Of a DNA stretch of 32,843 bases, positions 1-8,159 are shown one piece after another; the first letter of the stretch is position 1, and each line of letters starts with the position of its first letter. The DNA comes from Chitinophaga pinensis. Its GTDB lineage: Bacteria > Bacteroidota > Bacteroidia > NS11-12g > UBA955. Both the position numbers and the translations under genes were made by a program. The DNA is taken from assembly GCA_945863965.1 (NCBI GenBank), contig CAMBBZ010000006.1, positions 1-32,843 on the forward strand, given 5' to 3'. The notes under the pieces are model-generated. The model worked only from the letters and a program-made list of their open reading frames with translations, ran no database searches and was not told the DNA's origin.

Positions 1-182
1 ATGCGGGTCCAAAAATTATTGAGTTTCACGTTGTTTGGGGGTTTGAAGTTTGAAAATGGGTATTTGGGGTTTGAGCTTTAGGTTATGAGTTTGGTAATTG
101 GAGCTTGAGGTTTGGATTCCGGTATTTTTTTGGGATGAATTTTAGAATACGGAATTTATGATTTTTGGGTTTGAGAGTTGTT
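1..182. repeat. G/T-rich low-complexity intergenic patch
   Basis: No credible gene is seen here. The plus strand is strongly G/T-biased and built from degenerate short words such as GGTTTGA, GAGCTT and GAATTT; GGTTTGA-like words occur near positions 40, 69 and 168. It lies just past the stop codon of the CPBP protease gene. It looks like a decayed short-word minisatellite rather than a protein or RNA gene. No clean hairpin with a T-run for the protease transcript was seen. The patch may continue beyond the left edge. Confidence 0.5.
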
Positions 183-1100
183 TTATTTTGGTTTTCGGGT
201 AAGTCCATACAACGAAAATCCCATTAATAAGGAGGCGGGTATGGCGATGGCTGCATTGGCGAGAACCGCATCGGTGGTAAAACTGTCGAAGCTATGTTGG
301 GCATGCGTGAGGTAATAATGCAGGGTAATGGTGGTGCTGTTAAATACAAAATGGGTAAGGGCGTTATACCAAAGGTTTTGCTGTCTAAGGGCGATAATTC
401 CAAAAACAAATCCCATCAAAAAGATGCCGGGCAGTTCAAAGAGGCTTAAGTGTAAAATGGCGAAAACACTGGCTTGGAAGAACAGGGCGGATATAGGTTT
501 ACGGTATTGGATATTGGCTACTTTGAGAATGATGCCTCTAAAGAGAAATTCTTCTAAAACGGCGGGTAAAAATGCCAGAATAAGCAAACAGATGAACAAC
601 TCGCCCAAATGTTGCATATCGAGGATGTTTTCGAAGAGGGTTTCGCGCATGTGCACCAGCTTTTTGGCGGTTTCGGCAAAGGCGCCTTCAATCGGTATTT
701 GTTGCATGAGGCGGCTAAGCACGGCAACAACGGGCAGCGCACTGAGTCCTAAAACGATGCTTTGCAAAATCAGTTTCGGTTCGAATTTCGGCGCATATCC
801 CCAATAATCTCGGGGTTTACTTAAGTTGGCATAAACAAAAACGAGGGAGGGGATTCCCATATAGCAAAGAAACTGAATGAGGTTCGCCCACCGGCCTAAA
901 TTAATGCTGAGGGCGGTAAAATCAGGTTGGATTAAGAGGGCTTTGACTTGGTCAATGGGGATGGCATAAGCCCGAGATAAAATGAAGTTAGCCAATGCGT
1001 TGCCTACGATTTGGAAGACCAAAATAAGTAGGAGTAGGAGCGAAATTCCCCAAAAATTTGAAAAGGGGTTTTTGCGAAAATCGTTGCTTAAGACGTTCAT
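183..1100 (-). CDS. CPBP family intramembrane metalloprotease
   Basis: Predicted polytopic membrane protein of 305 residues in the CPBP (Abi, CAAX-protease-like) family, acting in the inner membrane. The family signature is visible in the C-terminal half: EEFLFR (EExxxR), then FAILH (FxxxH), then HFVFN (HxxxN), embedded in hydrophobic segments; a first membrane segment follows the N-terminal 'FWGISLLLLLILVF'. These residues form the glutamate/histidine active site of Rce1-type proteases. The ORF track begins at 1406, but that extension reads back through the divergent dihydrouridine synthase gene, so I start at the ATG at 1100, just before the first membrane segment. Start codons of the two divergent genes are about 31 bases apart and probably share a promoter region. 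The substrate is unknown; bacterial members are linked to peptide processing or immunity but nothing here shows which. Confidence 0.88.
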   Translation of the reverse strand: MNVLSNDFRKNPFSNFWGISLLLLLILVFQIVGNALANFILSRAYAIPIDQVKALLIQPDFTALSINLGRWANLIQFLCYMGIPSLVFVYANLSKPRDYWGYAPKFEPKLILQSIVLGLSALPVVAVLSRLMQQIPIEGAFAETAKKLVHMRETLFENILDMQHLGELFICLLILAFLPAVLEEFLFRGIILKVANIQYRKPISALFFQASVFAILHLSLFELPGIFLMGFVFGIIALRQQNLWYNALTHFVFNSTTITLHYYLTHAQHSFDSFTTDAVLANAAIAIPASLLMGFSLYGLTRKPK

Positions 1101-1116
1101 TCGGGATATTTCGTTG

Positions 1117-1124
1117 TAGTTTTG
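1117..1124 (+). promoter_or_regulatory. -7 element TAGTTTTG for dus
   Basis: TAGTTTTG matches the Bacteroidota -7 consensus TAnnTTTG and ends only 7 bases before the GTG start of the dihydrouridine synthase gene, so the transcript should have almost no leader. No clear -33 TTG was found at the usual distance. On the other strand CACCTTTG (1134-1127) is a one-mismatch candidate for the CPBP gene. Confidence 0.5.
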
Positions 1125-1131
1125 TACAAAG

Positions 1132-2133
1132 GTGGTAAAAATCGGCGACATACAACTCGGGGAATTTCCTCTCTTATTGGCTCCCATGGAAGACGTGAGC
1201 GATCCGCCGTTTCGGTTCGTATGCAAGCAGCAGGGCGTTGATTTGATGTATACAGAATTTATAAGCAGCGAGGGATTGATTCGAGATGCGGCAAAAAGCA
1301 TGCAAAAACTCGACATTTTCGAATATGAGCGGCCCATAGGCATACAAATTTTTGGTTCCGATATTGAGTCTATGGTGGAGGCTACCAAAATCGCAACGGC
1401 GGCCAATCCGGATTTAATTGATATTAATTATGGATGTCCGGTTAAGAAAGTGGCATGTAAAGGCGCGGGTGCGGGTATTTTAACGAATCCGAAAAAAATG
1501 ATGGAAATGACGGCGGCGATTGTTAACGCCACGCATTTACCTGTAACAGTAAAAACCCGATTGGGGTGGGACGATCAAACTAAGAATATTGTACAGGTTG
1601 CCGAGGGATTGCAAGATGTGGGTATCAAAGCCTTGTCTATTCACGGTCGCACCCGGGTGCAATTATATAAAGGTAGTGCGGATTGGACGTTAATAGGAGC
1701 GGTAAAGGAGAATACACGGATGCGTATACCTATTTTCGGCAATGGCGACATAGACACGCCAGAGCGGGCTTTGGAGTATAAAAATCGCTACGGGGTGGAT
1801 GGCATTATGATTGGTCGGGCGAGTATTGGCTATCCTTGGGTTTTTAGGGAAATCAGGCATTTTTTAAATACGGGTTTGCACTTGGCGAAGCCTGATTTTC
1901 ATGAACGCTTGGAGGCGTGTACGACGCATTTTGAGAAATCGATTCAGTGGAAGGGCGCTGTTGTGGGGGTGGTGGAAATGCGCCGGCATTATGCCAATTA
2001 TTTCAAGGGTTACGCGCATTTTAAGGAATTTAGAACGCGTTTGGTGGGGGCACAAAAACCCGACGAGGTGCACGCGATTTTGAGCGAACTGCGGGAGGTG
2101 GGTGCGGAGCGCTTTGCGGTTTTAGAACTCTGA
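1132..2133 (+). CDS. dusB: tRNA-dihydrouridine synthase (DusB-like)
   Basis: Flavin-dependent enzyme that reduces specific uridines in tRNA to dihydrouridine. The 333-residue length is normal. The TIM-barrel flavin site is recognisable at the start (PLLLAPMEDVSDPPFR), the catalytic cysteine motif is DINYGCPVKKV, followed by GAGAGIL, and FMN/tRNA binding signatures IHGRTRVQLYKG and GNGDI come later; the small helical tRNA-binding domain makes up the last third. Similarity is closest to the DusB branch, judged from the CP-V-K--CKG-GAG pattern, but DusA/DusC cannot be excluded without an alignment. The start is GTG at 1132, the only usual start between an in-frame stop at 1117 and the flavin motif. 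It is monocistronic and divergent from the CPBP gene. Confidence 0.93.
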   Translation: MVKIGDIQLGEFPLLLAPMEDVSDPPFRFVCKQQGVDLMYTEFISSEGLIRDAAKSMQKLDIFEYERPIGIQIFGSDIESMVEATKIATAANPDLIDINYGCPVKKVACKGAGAGILTNPKKMMEMTAAIVNATHLPVTVKTRLGWDDQTKNIVQVAEGLQDVGIKALSIHGRTRVQLYKGSADWTLIGAVKENTRMRIPIFGNGDIDTPERALEYKNRYGVDGIMIGRASIGYPWVFREIRHFLNTGLHLAKPDFHERLEACTTHFEKSIQWKGAVVGVVEMRRHYANYFKGYAHFKEFRTRLVGAQKPDEVHAILSELREVGAERFAVLEL

Positions 2134-2189
2134 TGGGGTTCGTTATCTGTACGCTTTTTAATTTTTAATTCAATTCAATCTCAATTTTC

Positions 2190-2219
2190 TTGGTACTTTG
2201 TGAAAAGTGTTTAAATTTG
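2190..2219 (+). promoter_or_regulatory. Bacteroidota promoter TTG-N19-TAAATTTG
   Basis: A textbook Bacteroidota sigma-A promoter: TTG at 2190-2192, a 19-base spacer, and TAAATTTG at 2212-2219. Transcription should begin a few bases after 2219, giving a leader of about 18 bases before the ATG of the secreted thioredoxin-fold protein gene. Confidence 0.75.
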
Positions 2220-2241
2220 TATTAATCACAACTACTAAACT

Positions 2242-4332
2242 ATGAAGAAAATATTACTTTTTGCAGGATGTGTATTTGCGGCTCTTGGAGCACAAGCGCA
2301 GTACTACAGCTATCCTACATTGATGGCAGGGGAAAACCCAGGTGGGTTGAACAAAGATGGCGAGAATCCTTATCCAGCTGCGGCTAACGTGGGTTGGTCT
2401 ACGGTTTGGAATGGCGGACCAGGAAGTGCAACTTCGTATTCTTCTGAACAACAAATTCCATTTAAATTCAAGTTTAATGGTAAAGATGTTACCCGTTACA
2501 CAGTGGGTAATTTCGGAACGGTTAGCTTTGATGCCGGCACGCCTTCTGTGCGTCCGAGCAGTTTCGGTACTATTTCGTTACCTTCTAGCGAAATCCCAGA
2601 TAATTCTGTTTGTATTTTAGGTATGACGCCTCTTTCAGTAGCGGGTTCCGGTATTACCTATACCAGCGCAGTAATGACAAAAACATTTGGCAAAACACCA
2701 AATCGCCAGCATTGGATTTGGTTTAACTTTTTTGGGGAAACCAACATCAAGCAAGGATGGACTTATTGGGCGGTTGTTTTGGAAGAAAACACCAACCAAA
2801 TTTACATCGTAGACATGAAGACGTTGCCAGTTGAAAACAACGCTTTAATAACTGCTAACGTAAAGTTATCTGCTGGAATTCAAATTAACAGTACTACGGC
2901 TTACACGTTGTCGGGTTCGCCTAACCTAGGTGCACAACAAACGACTCAAAACATATTTGATGCTTCTGATAATTCGTATTACACATTTGTTCAAGGTACC
3001 CAGCCTTCTGGAGATATCTTAGTTAAAAACGTGGTTATGGATCCCTACATGAAGATTGGAGATGCGCCTTTTAATATGGCCGTTCAAGCTCGTAACATTG
3101 GAACTTCAACATTAAGTTCTGCCGAAGTTCATTTCTCTATCAATGGAGGTATGGCTGTAGGTGGCGCGGTAACGGGTTCTACTAATATCGCTTCTTTGGC
3201 CTCAGGTACATTAACCTCTCCCGCCAAATGGACGCCTTCTGCTACGGGTAAATATACCGTTAAAGTTTGGACGTCTAAACCAAACGGATCTGCAGATGGT
3301 AATGCCTATAACGATACGGCTACGTTTAATGTACAAGTGGTGGATCGTTGGGTACAGCGCAACATGATGAATGAAATCTTCACGTCTTCTACGTGTCCTC
3401 CTTGCAAACCCGGTAATGAAAATTACGAAGCGGTAATCTCGGGAAGACAAGCACATACAACATTGAAATACCAAATGTACTTTCCAGGTACGGGAGATCC
3501 GTATTGCACCAACGAAGTACGCACACGTGCTACCTATTATGGGGTGAATTCAGTTCCTCGTATGGAAATAGACGGAGGCTGGGACAATAACGCCAATTCT
3601 TTCACTGCCGATCTTTACGACAAAACGGCGGCCATGCCTTCCTTCCTTGAAATATCAGGAGTTGCGGCGAATAAATGGAAAAATACGATTTCTTTGGATG
3701 TTGAGTTAAATCCTTTGGTTGATTTTTCTTCTAGCAATTTGAGACTTTTCGCCGCTATTGTTGAAGGTGAAACATTCAACAACAAAAAAACAAACGGAGA
3801 AACCAAGTTTGAAATGGTGATGAAAAAAATGATGCCAGGAGCTACAGGTACTGCTTTAAGTCCAATGACTAAAGGCACCAAAGTGAGCCGTACCTTGAGT
3901 CATACTTTCGCCGGTAACTACCGTTTGTCTTTAGACGGTCAAACTGCGAATCACATTAAAGATGCTACTGAGCACAGTGTTGAAACGTTTGATGACGTAT
4001 ATGTTTTAGTTTGGGTGCAGGATGCAATCACTAAAGAAATTTTCCAATCGAAGACTATCGCTGTTAATAATGCGTCTAATGAAAATTTGGAAGTAGAAGC
4101 GAAAGTATATCCTAACCCAAGTAACGACGCATTCAATGTTGAAATTGATCGTTTGGCTTCTGAAACCGCAAAGGTTCAAGTAAGCAACATTCAAGGTCAG
4201 CTTGTTTATGAAGGTTCTATGACGAATGGTAAAATGACTATCAATACTGCAGACTGGAACACCGGTGTTTACATGGTGGCAGTTGAAGGTGCTAGCTATC
4301 ATTACTCTACCAAAATATTGGTTCGTCACTAA
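2242..4332 (+). CDS. T9SS-secreted thioredoxin-fold protein (Omp28-like)
   Basis: Large exported protein of 696 residues, probably delivered outside the cell by the type IX secretion system. The N-terminus is a Sec signal peptide (MKKILLFAGCVFAALGAQAQ). The final ~75 residues form a T9SS type A sorting domain: VYPNPSNDAFNVEI, a VSNIQGQLVYEG segment and the ending STKILVRH. Between them lie beta-rich regions, including an Ig-like stretch around residues 260-370, then a thioredoxin-type segment with active-site C385-P-P-C388 and a likely cis-proline at P439 (NSVPR). This layout resembles Omp28-related and other thiol-disulfide proteins of Bacteroidota. I infer an extracellular or surface redox or binding role; the substrate is unknown. 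It has its own strong promoter and a strong terminator, so it is a single-gene unit. Confidence 0.85.
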   Translation: MKKILLFAGCVFAALGAQAQYYSYPTLMAGENPGGLNKDGENPYPAAANVGWSTVWNGGPGSATSYSSEQQIPFKFKFNGKDVTRYTVGNFGTVSFDAGTPSVRPSSFGTISLPSSEIPDNSVCILGMTPLSVAGSGITYTSAVMTKTFGKTPNRQHWIWFNFFGETNIKQGWTYWAVVLEENTNQIYIVDMKTLPVENNALITANVKLSAGIQINSTTAYTLSGSPNLGAQQTTQNIFDASDNSYYTFVQGTQPSGDILVKNVVMDPYMKIGDAPFNMAVQARNIGTSTLSSAEVHFSINGGMAVGGAVTGSTNIASLASGTLTSPAKWTPSATGKYTVKVWTSKPNGSADGNAYNDTATFNVQVVDRWVQRNMMNEIFTSSTCPPCKPGNENYEAVISGRQAHTTLKYQMYFPGTGDPYCTNEVRTRATYYGVNSVPRMEIDGGWDNNANSFTADLYDKTAAMPSFLEISGVAANKWKNTISLDVELNPLVDFSSSNLRLFAAIVEGETFNNKKTNGETKFEMVMKKMMPGATGTALSPMTKGTKVSRTLSHTFAGNYRLSLDGQTANHIKDATEHSVETFDDVYVLVWVQDAITKEIFQSKTIAVNNASNENLEVEAKVYPNPSNDAFNVEIDRLASETAKVQVSNIQGQLVYEGSMTNGKMTINTADWNTGVYMVAVEGASYHYSTKILVRH

Positions 4333-4353
4333 TATTAACTTAATCAGATCAGG

Positions 4354-4388
4354 AAAGGGCCTCAAAAGGGCCCTTTTTTGTTTTTTTG
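4354..4388 (+). terminator. Rho-independent terminator after the T9SS protein gene
   Basis: Stem AAAGGGCC (4354-4361) pairs with GGCCCTTT (4369-4376) around a 7-base loop, followed by a T-run ending at 4379 and a second T-run after one G. It ends the secreted-protein transcript about 22 bases after the stop codon. Confidence 0.9.
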
Positions 4389-4395
4389 GGAAGTT

Positions 4396-4428
4396 TTTGT
4401 CCCATTTTGTAAATCGGGTGTAAATTTG
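4396..4428 (+). promoter_or_regulatory. Promoter TTTG-N21-TAAATTTG for trhO
   Basis: TAAATTTG at 4421-4428 matches TAnnTTTG; a TTTG at 4396-4399 lies 21 bases upstream, slightly longer than the usual 19-20. The start codon is 17 bases after the -7 element. Confidence 0.6.
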
Positions 4429-4445
4429 TTGAAATACTCCCAACT

Positions 4446-5468
4446 ATGTTATTGCAAAACGTCGTTAATCGGGAGGAGTTAAAACGTCGAATGGATGCGG
4501 ATACACGTCCGTACACTACGATCTCCTTCTATCGTTATCATCCCATTCCCAATCCACAATTATCGAGAGATGAATGGTATGTTCGCTGGCGGTCGTTTGA
4601 GGTGGTAGGTCGGGTTTACGTGGCCAATGAGGGCATTAATGCGCAGATTGCGCTTCCCTCGGAGCATTTGGAACGGTTTAAAGAAGATTTATTCACGATT
4701 GATTTTTTGCAGGGTATTCGACTGAATACGGCGATAGAAGAAAATCAAAAGGCTTTCATCAAATTGGATATGAAGGTACGACCCAAGATTGTGGCCGACG
4801 GCATTGATGATTCGGATTTCAATCCGAGTCATACGGGAACGTATATGGAAGCAGACGATTGGAATCGCTCCATGGAGGATTCTGATACGGTGGTTATTGA
4901 CATGCGTAACCATTATGAGAGTGAGGTAGGTCGATTTGATAACGCCGAATGTCCGGATGCCGATACGTTTAGAGAGGAGTTGCAATTGGTTATAGATCGA
5001 TATGAGGGATATCGGGACAAGCGTATTTTAATGTATTGTACCGGTGGTATACGTTGTGAGAAAGCCAGTGCTTGGATGCGTTACAAGGGCTTTAACGAGG
5101 TTTACCATTTGAAGGGTGGAATCATTAATTATGTAAATCAGGTTAAGGAGCAGTCGTTAGAGAATAAATTCAAAGGCGTGAATTTTGTATTTGACCAGCG
5201 CTTACACGAGCGGGTGAGCACCGATATATTGTCGGTTTGCCACCAATGTGGGGATCCGGCAGATGTACACATTAATTGCGCGAATACGGCCTGTCATTTG
5301 TTGTTTATTCAATGTGAGCGTTGTGCGGAGCGTTATGATCGGTGTTGTTGTGAAGGATGTTCTGATACGATTAAGCTTCCCCCAGAAGTGCAGAAGGAGT
5401 TGCGCAAGGGTGCCAAGGCGGTCCGGATGTTCAAGAAGGGCCGATTTCCTAAGGTTCCGTTTCAGTGA
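4446..5468 (+). CDS. trhO: tRNA uridine(34) hydroxylase TrhO (rhodanese family)
   Basis: Rhodanese-family protein of 340 residues matching the TrhO (YceA, UPF0176) family, which makes 5-hydroxyuridine at the wobble position of tRNA with prephenate-dependent and oxygen-dependent routes known in enterics. Order: an N-terminal acylphosphatase-like domain (YHPIPNPQLSRDEWY, EGINAQIA), a linker with KAFIKLDMKVRPKIVADG, a rhodanese domain with active-site loop CTGGIRCEKA (cysteine at residue 198) and HLKGGIINY, then a C-terminal cysteine-rich stretch (CHQCGDP, CERC, CCCEGC) typical of the family and probably metal binding. Length agrees with E. coli TrhO (about 350). It is a single-gene unit between two terminator or gap regions. 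Confidence 0.93.
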   Translation: MLLQNVVNREELKRRMDADTRPYTTISFYRYHPIPNPQLSRDEWYVRWRSFEVVGRVYVANEGINAQIALPSEHLERFKEDLFTIDFLQGIRLNTAIEENQKAFIKLDMKVRPKIVADGIDDSDFNPSHTGTYMEADDWNRSMEDSDTVVIDMRNHYESEVGRFDNAECPDADTFREELQLVIDRYEGYRDKRILMYCTGGIRCEKASAWMRYKGFNEVYHLKGGIINYVNQVKEQSLENKFKGVNFVFDQRLHERVSTDILSVCHQCGDPADVHINCANTACHLLFIQCERCAERYDRCCCEGCSDTIKLPPEVQKELRKGAKAVRMFKKGRFPKVPFQ

Positions 5469-5686
5469 GCACCTTGGTTCATTGGGGAAACAATAAAATA
5501 GGGATATGCCGTTTTTAAAGCGGATATTGATAATTAGGTGTAAAATAAAAACCAATTTTTGTCGTTAGGTATAGCAATGTGAATGGATAAATGTCTATTT
5601 TTTTAAACGAATGGCTTCCATTTTTAACATTGTGAACGGAAGCGATTATATTCGCACTTTATTAGTATAGGAAACACAAATTGATA
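5469..5686. other. 218-base gap with no recognised gene
   Basis: AT-rich intergenic stretch between trhO and the exported DUF4468-like gene. I see no tRNA, no clear terminator hairpin and no perfect TAnnTTTG promoter. TATATTCG at 5647-5654 is a one-mismatch -7 candidate for the downstream gene, with an ill-spaced TTG at 5630-5632. Confidence 0.4.
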
Positions 5687-6427
5687 ATGAGAAAAGTAAA
5701 CGAATCTCCCCTTAGGATTCGACTGTTGAAAGGTTTGTTTTTTTTGAGCATGTTAGGTGTCCAAACATGGGCACATGCGCAATGGGGAGGGTTTGATAGC
5801 GAGGAAGCCGGAGCGGTTGGTAACGACACACAGGTATTGAATTCAGGCGGCGCTGGCGGCTGGGGTGCTGGTGATGACGGTGGGAGTAAGCAAAAAGACA
5901 CCCTGCCTCCATATAAACGATTTATACCGCCTTACGATAGTTTGCGCGAAATGATATTTTACGAAGGGGTGATTGAGGATATGGAATGTGAATTTTGTTC
6001 CGAGGACTCCCTTTATTTGCGTGCGGCTAATTACTTACAATCTATTTACGGGGCTAAACAATACAAGAAGTTTATCGTGGAAGCCAAACCCGGTCAGGTA
6101 ATATGGCTTAAGGTAGAAATACCTATGTTGGTAGAGAAGGGGGCATACAGTAAGGGTCCAAGTGGTTTATTAGAATTTAGTTTAGTAATCCGGTTTAAGG
6201 ATGCGCGTTATAAATACCAATTCGGAAATTTTGCGCACATAACGGAGCCAACGGGATTGGCGGACTCGCGATTGAAAACGTATCACGAATACTATATGAA
6301 GACCAAGCGCGGATTTCGTGCTACCGATTTGTTTTTGATTACTGCCGATAAAGAGATTAAAAATACGATTGAAGGATTAAAGAAAGCATTGAAGGAATCG
6401 TATAAGCCAGATGAAGACGATTGGTAG
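5687..6427 (+). CDS. Exported protein with DUF4468-like domain
   Basis: Function not known. The 246-residue product starts with a long basic n-region and hydrophobic core ending in WAHAQ, a likely Sec signal peptide. It is followed by a glycine-rich, acidic linker (GGAGGWGAGDDGG, about residues 45-60) and then a compact domain beginning near IPPYDSLREMIFYEG and containing EDSLYLRAANYLQSIYG and a strand ending RYKYQFGNF. This pattern recalls the DUF4468 TBP-like fold common in Bacteroidota exported proteins, but the match is from memory and weak. The ORF track uses a TTG at 5681; I prefer the ATG at 5687, which directly precedes the basic n-region. It lies alone between trhO and the ribosomal block. 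Confidence 0.7.
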   Translation: MRKVNESPLRIRLLKGLFFLSMLGVQTWAHAQWGGFDSEEAGAVGNDTQVLNSGGAGGWGAGDDGGSKQKDTLPPYKRFIPPYDSLREMIFYEGVIEDMECEFCSEDSLYLRAANYLQSIYGAKQYKKFIVEAKPGQVIWLKVEIPMLVEKGAYSKGPSGLLEFSLVIRFKDARYKYQFGNFAHITEPTGLADSRLKTYHEYYMKTKRGFRATDLFLITADKEIKNTIEGLKKALKESYKPDEDDW

Positions 6428-6439
6428 CGAAAACCCGTC

Positions 6440-6489
6440 GTTAGACACCCAAAATGGGTGTCTAACCAAACTCTTTTCAAAAAAGTTTG
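6440..6489 (+). terminator. Tandem hairpins before the rplM promoter
   Basis: A perfect 11-base inverted repeat, GTTAGACACCC (6440-6450) with GGGTGTCTAAC (6456-6466), loop AAAAT, is followed at once by a second hairpin CAAACT...AGTTTG (6467-6489). They sit 12 bases after the stop codon of the exported protein gene and upstream of the rplM promoter, so they belong to the 3' end of that mRNA and not to the rplM leader. There is no proper T-run, so termination on its own is uncertain. Confidence 0.5.
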
Positions 6490-6497
6490 TGGATATC

Positions 6498-6528
6498 TTG
6501 TTATATGCTGAAAATCTTCTTATTTTTG
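6498..6528 (+). promoter_or_regulatory. Promoter TTG-N20-TATTTTTG for the rplM operon
   Basis: TTG at 6498-6500, a 20-base spacer and TATTTTTG at 6521-6528 match the Bacteroidota consensus. The predicted leader to the GTG start at 6560 is about 27 bases. Confidence 0.7.
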
Positions 6529-6559
6529 CAACCCCAAATTCGAACAAAGACCGACTAAA

Positions 6560-7003
6560 GTGAATCCGTTAAGTACATACAAAACGATTTCTGCAAACAA
6601 TGCCACTGTAACCAAGAATTGGTACGTAGTGGATGCAGCAGGGCAACCTCTGGGCCGTTTGGCGTCTCAGATTGCGCGTATTATCCGTGGTAAGCACAAG
6701 GCATATTTTACGCCTCACGTAGACTGTGGCGATCATCTAATTGTGATCAATGCAGCGAGTGTAAAGTTAACAGGAATGAAGATGGAGCAAAAGGAGTACA
6801 TCCGCCACACAGGTTTCCCTGGTGGACAGCGTACTACTTTGGCGAAGGCTTTGCGTCCTGAGCGCTTAATAGAGCATGCGGTTCGTGGCATGTTGCCTAA
6901 AAATCGTTTAGGCCGTAAAATATTCCATAACATGTTTGTGTATGCCGAGGCGGAACATCCTCATATTGCGCAACAACCCAAAGAACTAACATTCGATATC
7001 TGA
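6560..7003 (+). CDS. rplM: 50S ribosomal protein L13
   Basis: Large-subunit ribosomal protein, an early assembly protein binding 23S rRNA. The 147-residue length is standard and family landmarks are clear: WYVVDAAGQPLGRLAS near the start, RGKHKAYFTPHVDCGDHLIVINA, then KEYIRHTGFPGG and a VRGMLPKNRLGR segment. Start is GTG at 6560, giving MNPLSTYKTISAN, which agrees with the usual Bacteroidota N-terminus; no ATG lies nearby. It is the first gene of the rplM-rpsI-rpsB-tsf operon, followed by rpsI after a 7-base gap. Confidence 0.98.
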   Translation: MNPLSTYKTISANNATVTKNWYVVDAAGQPLGRLASQIARIIRGKHKAYFTPHVDCGDHLIVINAASVKLTGMKMEQKEYIRHTGFPGGQRTTLAKALRPERLIEHAVRGMLPKNRLGRKIFHNMFVYAEAEHPHIAQQPKELTFDI

Positions 7004-7010
7004 GAATCCT

Positions 7011-7391
7011 ATGACTAACAGCTCAGGAAGAAGAAAAGCTGCCGTAGCTCGCGTTTACCTTAAAGAAGGTAAAGGCCAAATAACGGTGAACAAGAAACCC
7101 ATCGACCAATATTTTCCTTTGGAGTGGCATCGCAATTCAATTGTGGCTCCCCTTACCATTACAGAAAACGCACAAAACTATGATATCATGGTGAACGTAA
7201 ATGGTGGTGGTATTTCCGGACAAGCAGAAGCCATTCGCCTTGGTATTTCAAAGGCCTTGGTAGAAATCAATGCGGAATATAAGAGCGCGTTGCGCCAAGC
7301 AGGATTCATGACACGTGATTCACGCGTTGTTGAAAGAAAGAAACCTGGTCAAAAGAAAGCGCGTAAGCGTTTCCAATTCTCAAAACGTTAA
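7011..7391 (+). CDS. rpsI: 30S ribosomal protein S9
   Basis: Small-subunit ribosomal protein whose C-terminal tail reaches the P-site tRNA. The 126-residue product begins with SSGRRKAAVARVYLKEGKG and has the conserved GGGISGQAEAIRLGISKAL segment. The basic tail ends KKARKRFQFSKR, with the invariant final SKR. It is second in the operon, 7 bases after rplM and 9 bases before rpsB; the rplM-rpsI pairing is conserved across bacteria. Confidence 0.98.
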   Translation: MTNSSGRRKAAVARVYLKEGKGQITVNKKPIDQYFPLEWHRNSIVAPLTITENAQNYDIMVNVNGGGISGQAEAIRLGISKALVEINAEYKSALRQAGFMTRDSRVVERKKPGQKKARKRFQFSKR

Positions 7392-7400
7392 ACTCAATAC

Positions 7401-8153
7401 ATGGCTTATACTCAACAAGATTTACTCGATGCCGGTGTACATTTCGGACATTTAACCCGCAAATGGAATCCAAAAATGGCTCCCTTTATTTTCATGGAGC
7501 AGAATGGTATTCACATCATCGACTTAAAGAAAACCGAGTCCAAATTAGAAGACGCCAAAGCGGCTGCTCGTAATATTGCTAAATCAGGTCGCCGTGTACT
7601 TTTCGTGGCTACCAAGAAACAAGCGAAAGAAATCGTTGCCCAAGAAGCACAACGTGCGGGTATGCCTTTTGTTACCGAGCGTTGGTTGGGTGGAATGTTA
7701 ACCAATTTCCAAACGGTTCGTCGTAGCATCAAACGCATGCAGATCATCGATCGCATGAATACAGATGGTACCTTCGAACGCTTAAACAAAAAAGAGCGTT
7801 TGATGTTGAATCGCGAGAAAATAAAATTGGCTCGTGTTCTAGGTGGTATCGAAGAAATGACCAAGTTGCCTGGTGCCTTGTTCGTTGTAGATATCAAGCG
7901 CGAACATCTTGCCGTATCTGAGGCAGATCGTCTAGGTATTCCTGTTTTCGGTGTCGTAGATACCAACGCGGATCCTACTTCTATCATGTATCCGATCCCT
8001 GGAAATGATGATGCTTCCAAAAGTATTTATCTAATGGTTTCCGAGATTGCTGATGCGATTATGGAAGGTTCGGTTGCCCGTAAAAAAGAAAAAGCAGCTG
8101 AAGAAGCTAAACAAGAAGAAACAGCTCAAGTTGCTCAAGTAGAAACTGAATAA
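7401..8153 (+). CDS. rpsB: 30S ribosomal protein S2
   Basis: Small-subunit protein added late to the 30S particle. The N-terminus carries the signature [19 protein letters not shown], followed by [10 protein letters not shown], then the coiled-coil region with [18 protein letters not shown] and the C-terminal Rossmann-like core ([31 protein letters not shown]). The 250 residues are typical, with a charged E/K/A/Q-rich tail after residue 230, common in Bacteroidota. It lies 6 bases upstream of tsf, the usual partner. Confidence 0.98.
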   Translation: MAYTQQDLLDAGVHFGHLTRKWNPKMAPFIFMEQNGIHIIDLKKTESKLEDAKAAARNIAKSGRRVLFVATKKQAKEIVAQEAQRAGMPFVTERWLGGMLTNFQTVRRSIKRMQIIDRMNTDGTFERLNKKERLMLNREKIKLARVLGGIEEMTKLPGALFVVDIKREHLAVSEADRLGIPVFGVVDTNADPTSIMYPIPGNDDASKSIYLMVSEIADAIMEGSVARKKEKAAEEAKQEETAQVAQVETE

Positions 8154-8159
8154 TCGTAC

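Noticed and set aside
328-807. 159-residue plus-strand ORF opposite the CPBP gene
   Set aside because: Antisense shadow of the protease, which keeps its active-site motifs.
1101-1406. Longer CPBP start at 1406
   Set aside because: It would overlap over 270 bases of the divergent dihydrouridine synthase.
4006-4443. 145-residue minus-strand ORF under the T9SS protein gene
   Set aside because: Shadow of the secreted protein gene and its terminator; no recognisable motif and it would cross a strong terminator.
7511-8020. 169-residue minus-strand ORF opposite rpsB
   Set aside because: Antisense shadow of a certain ribosomal protein gene.
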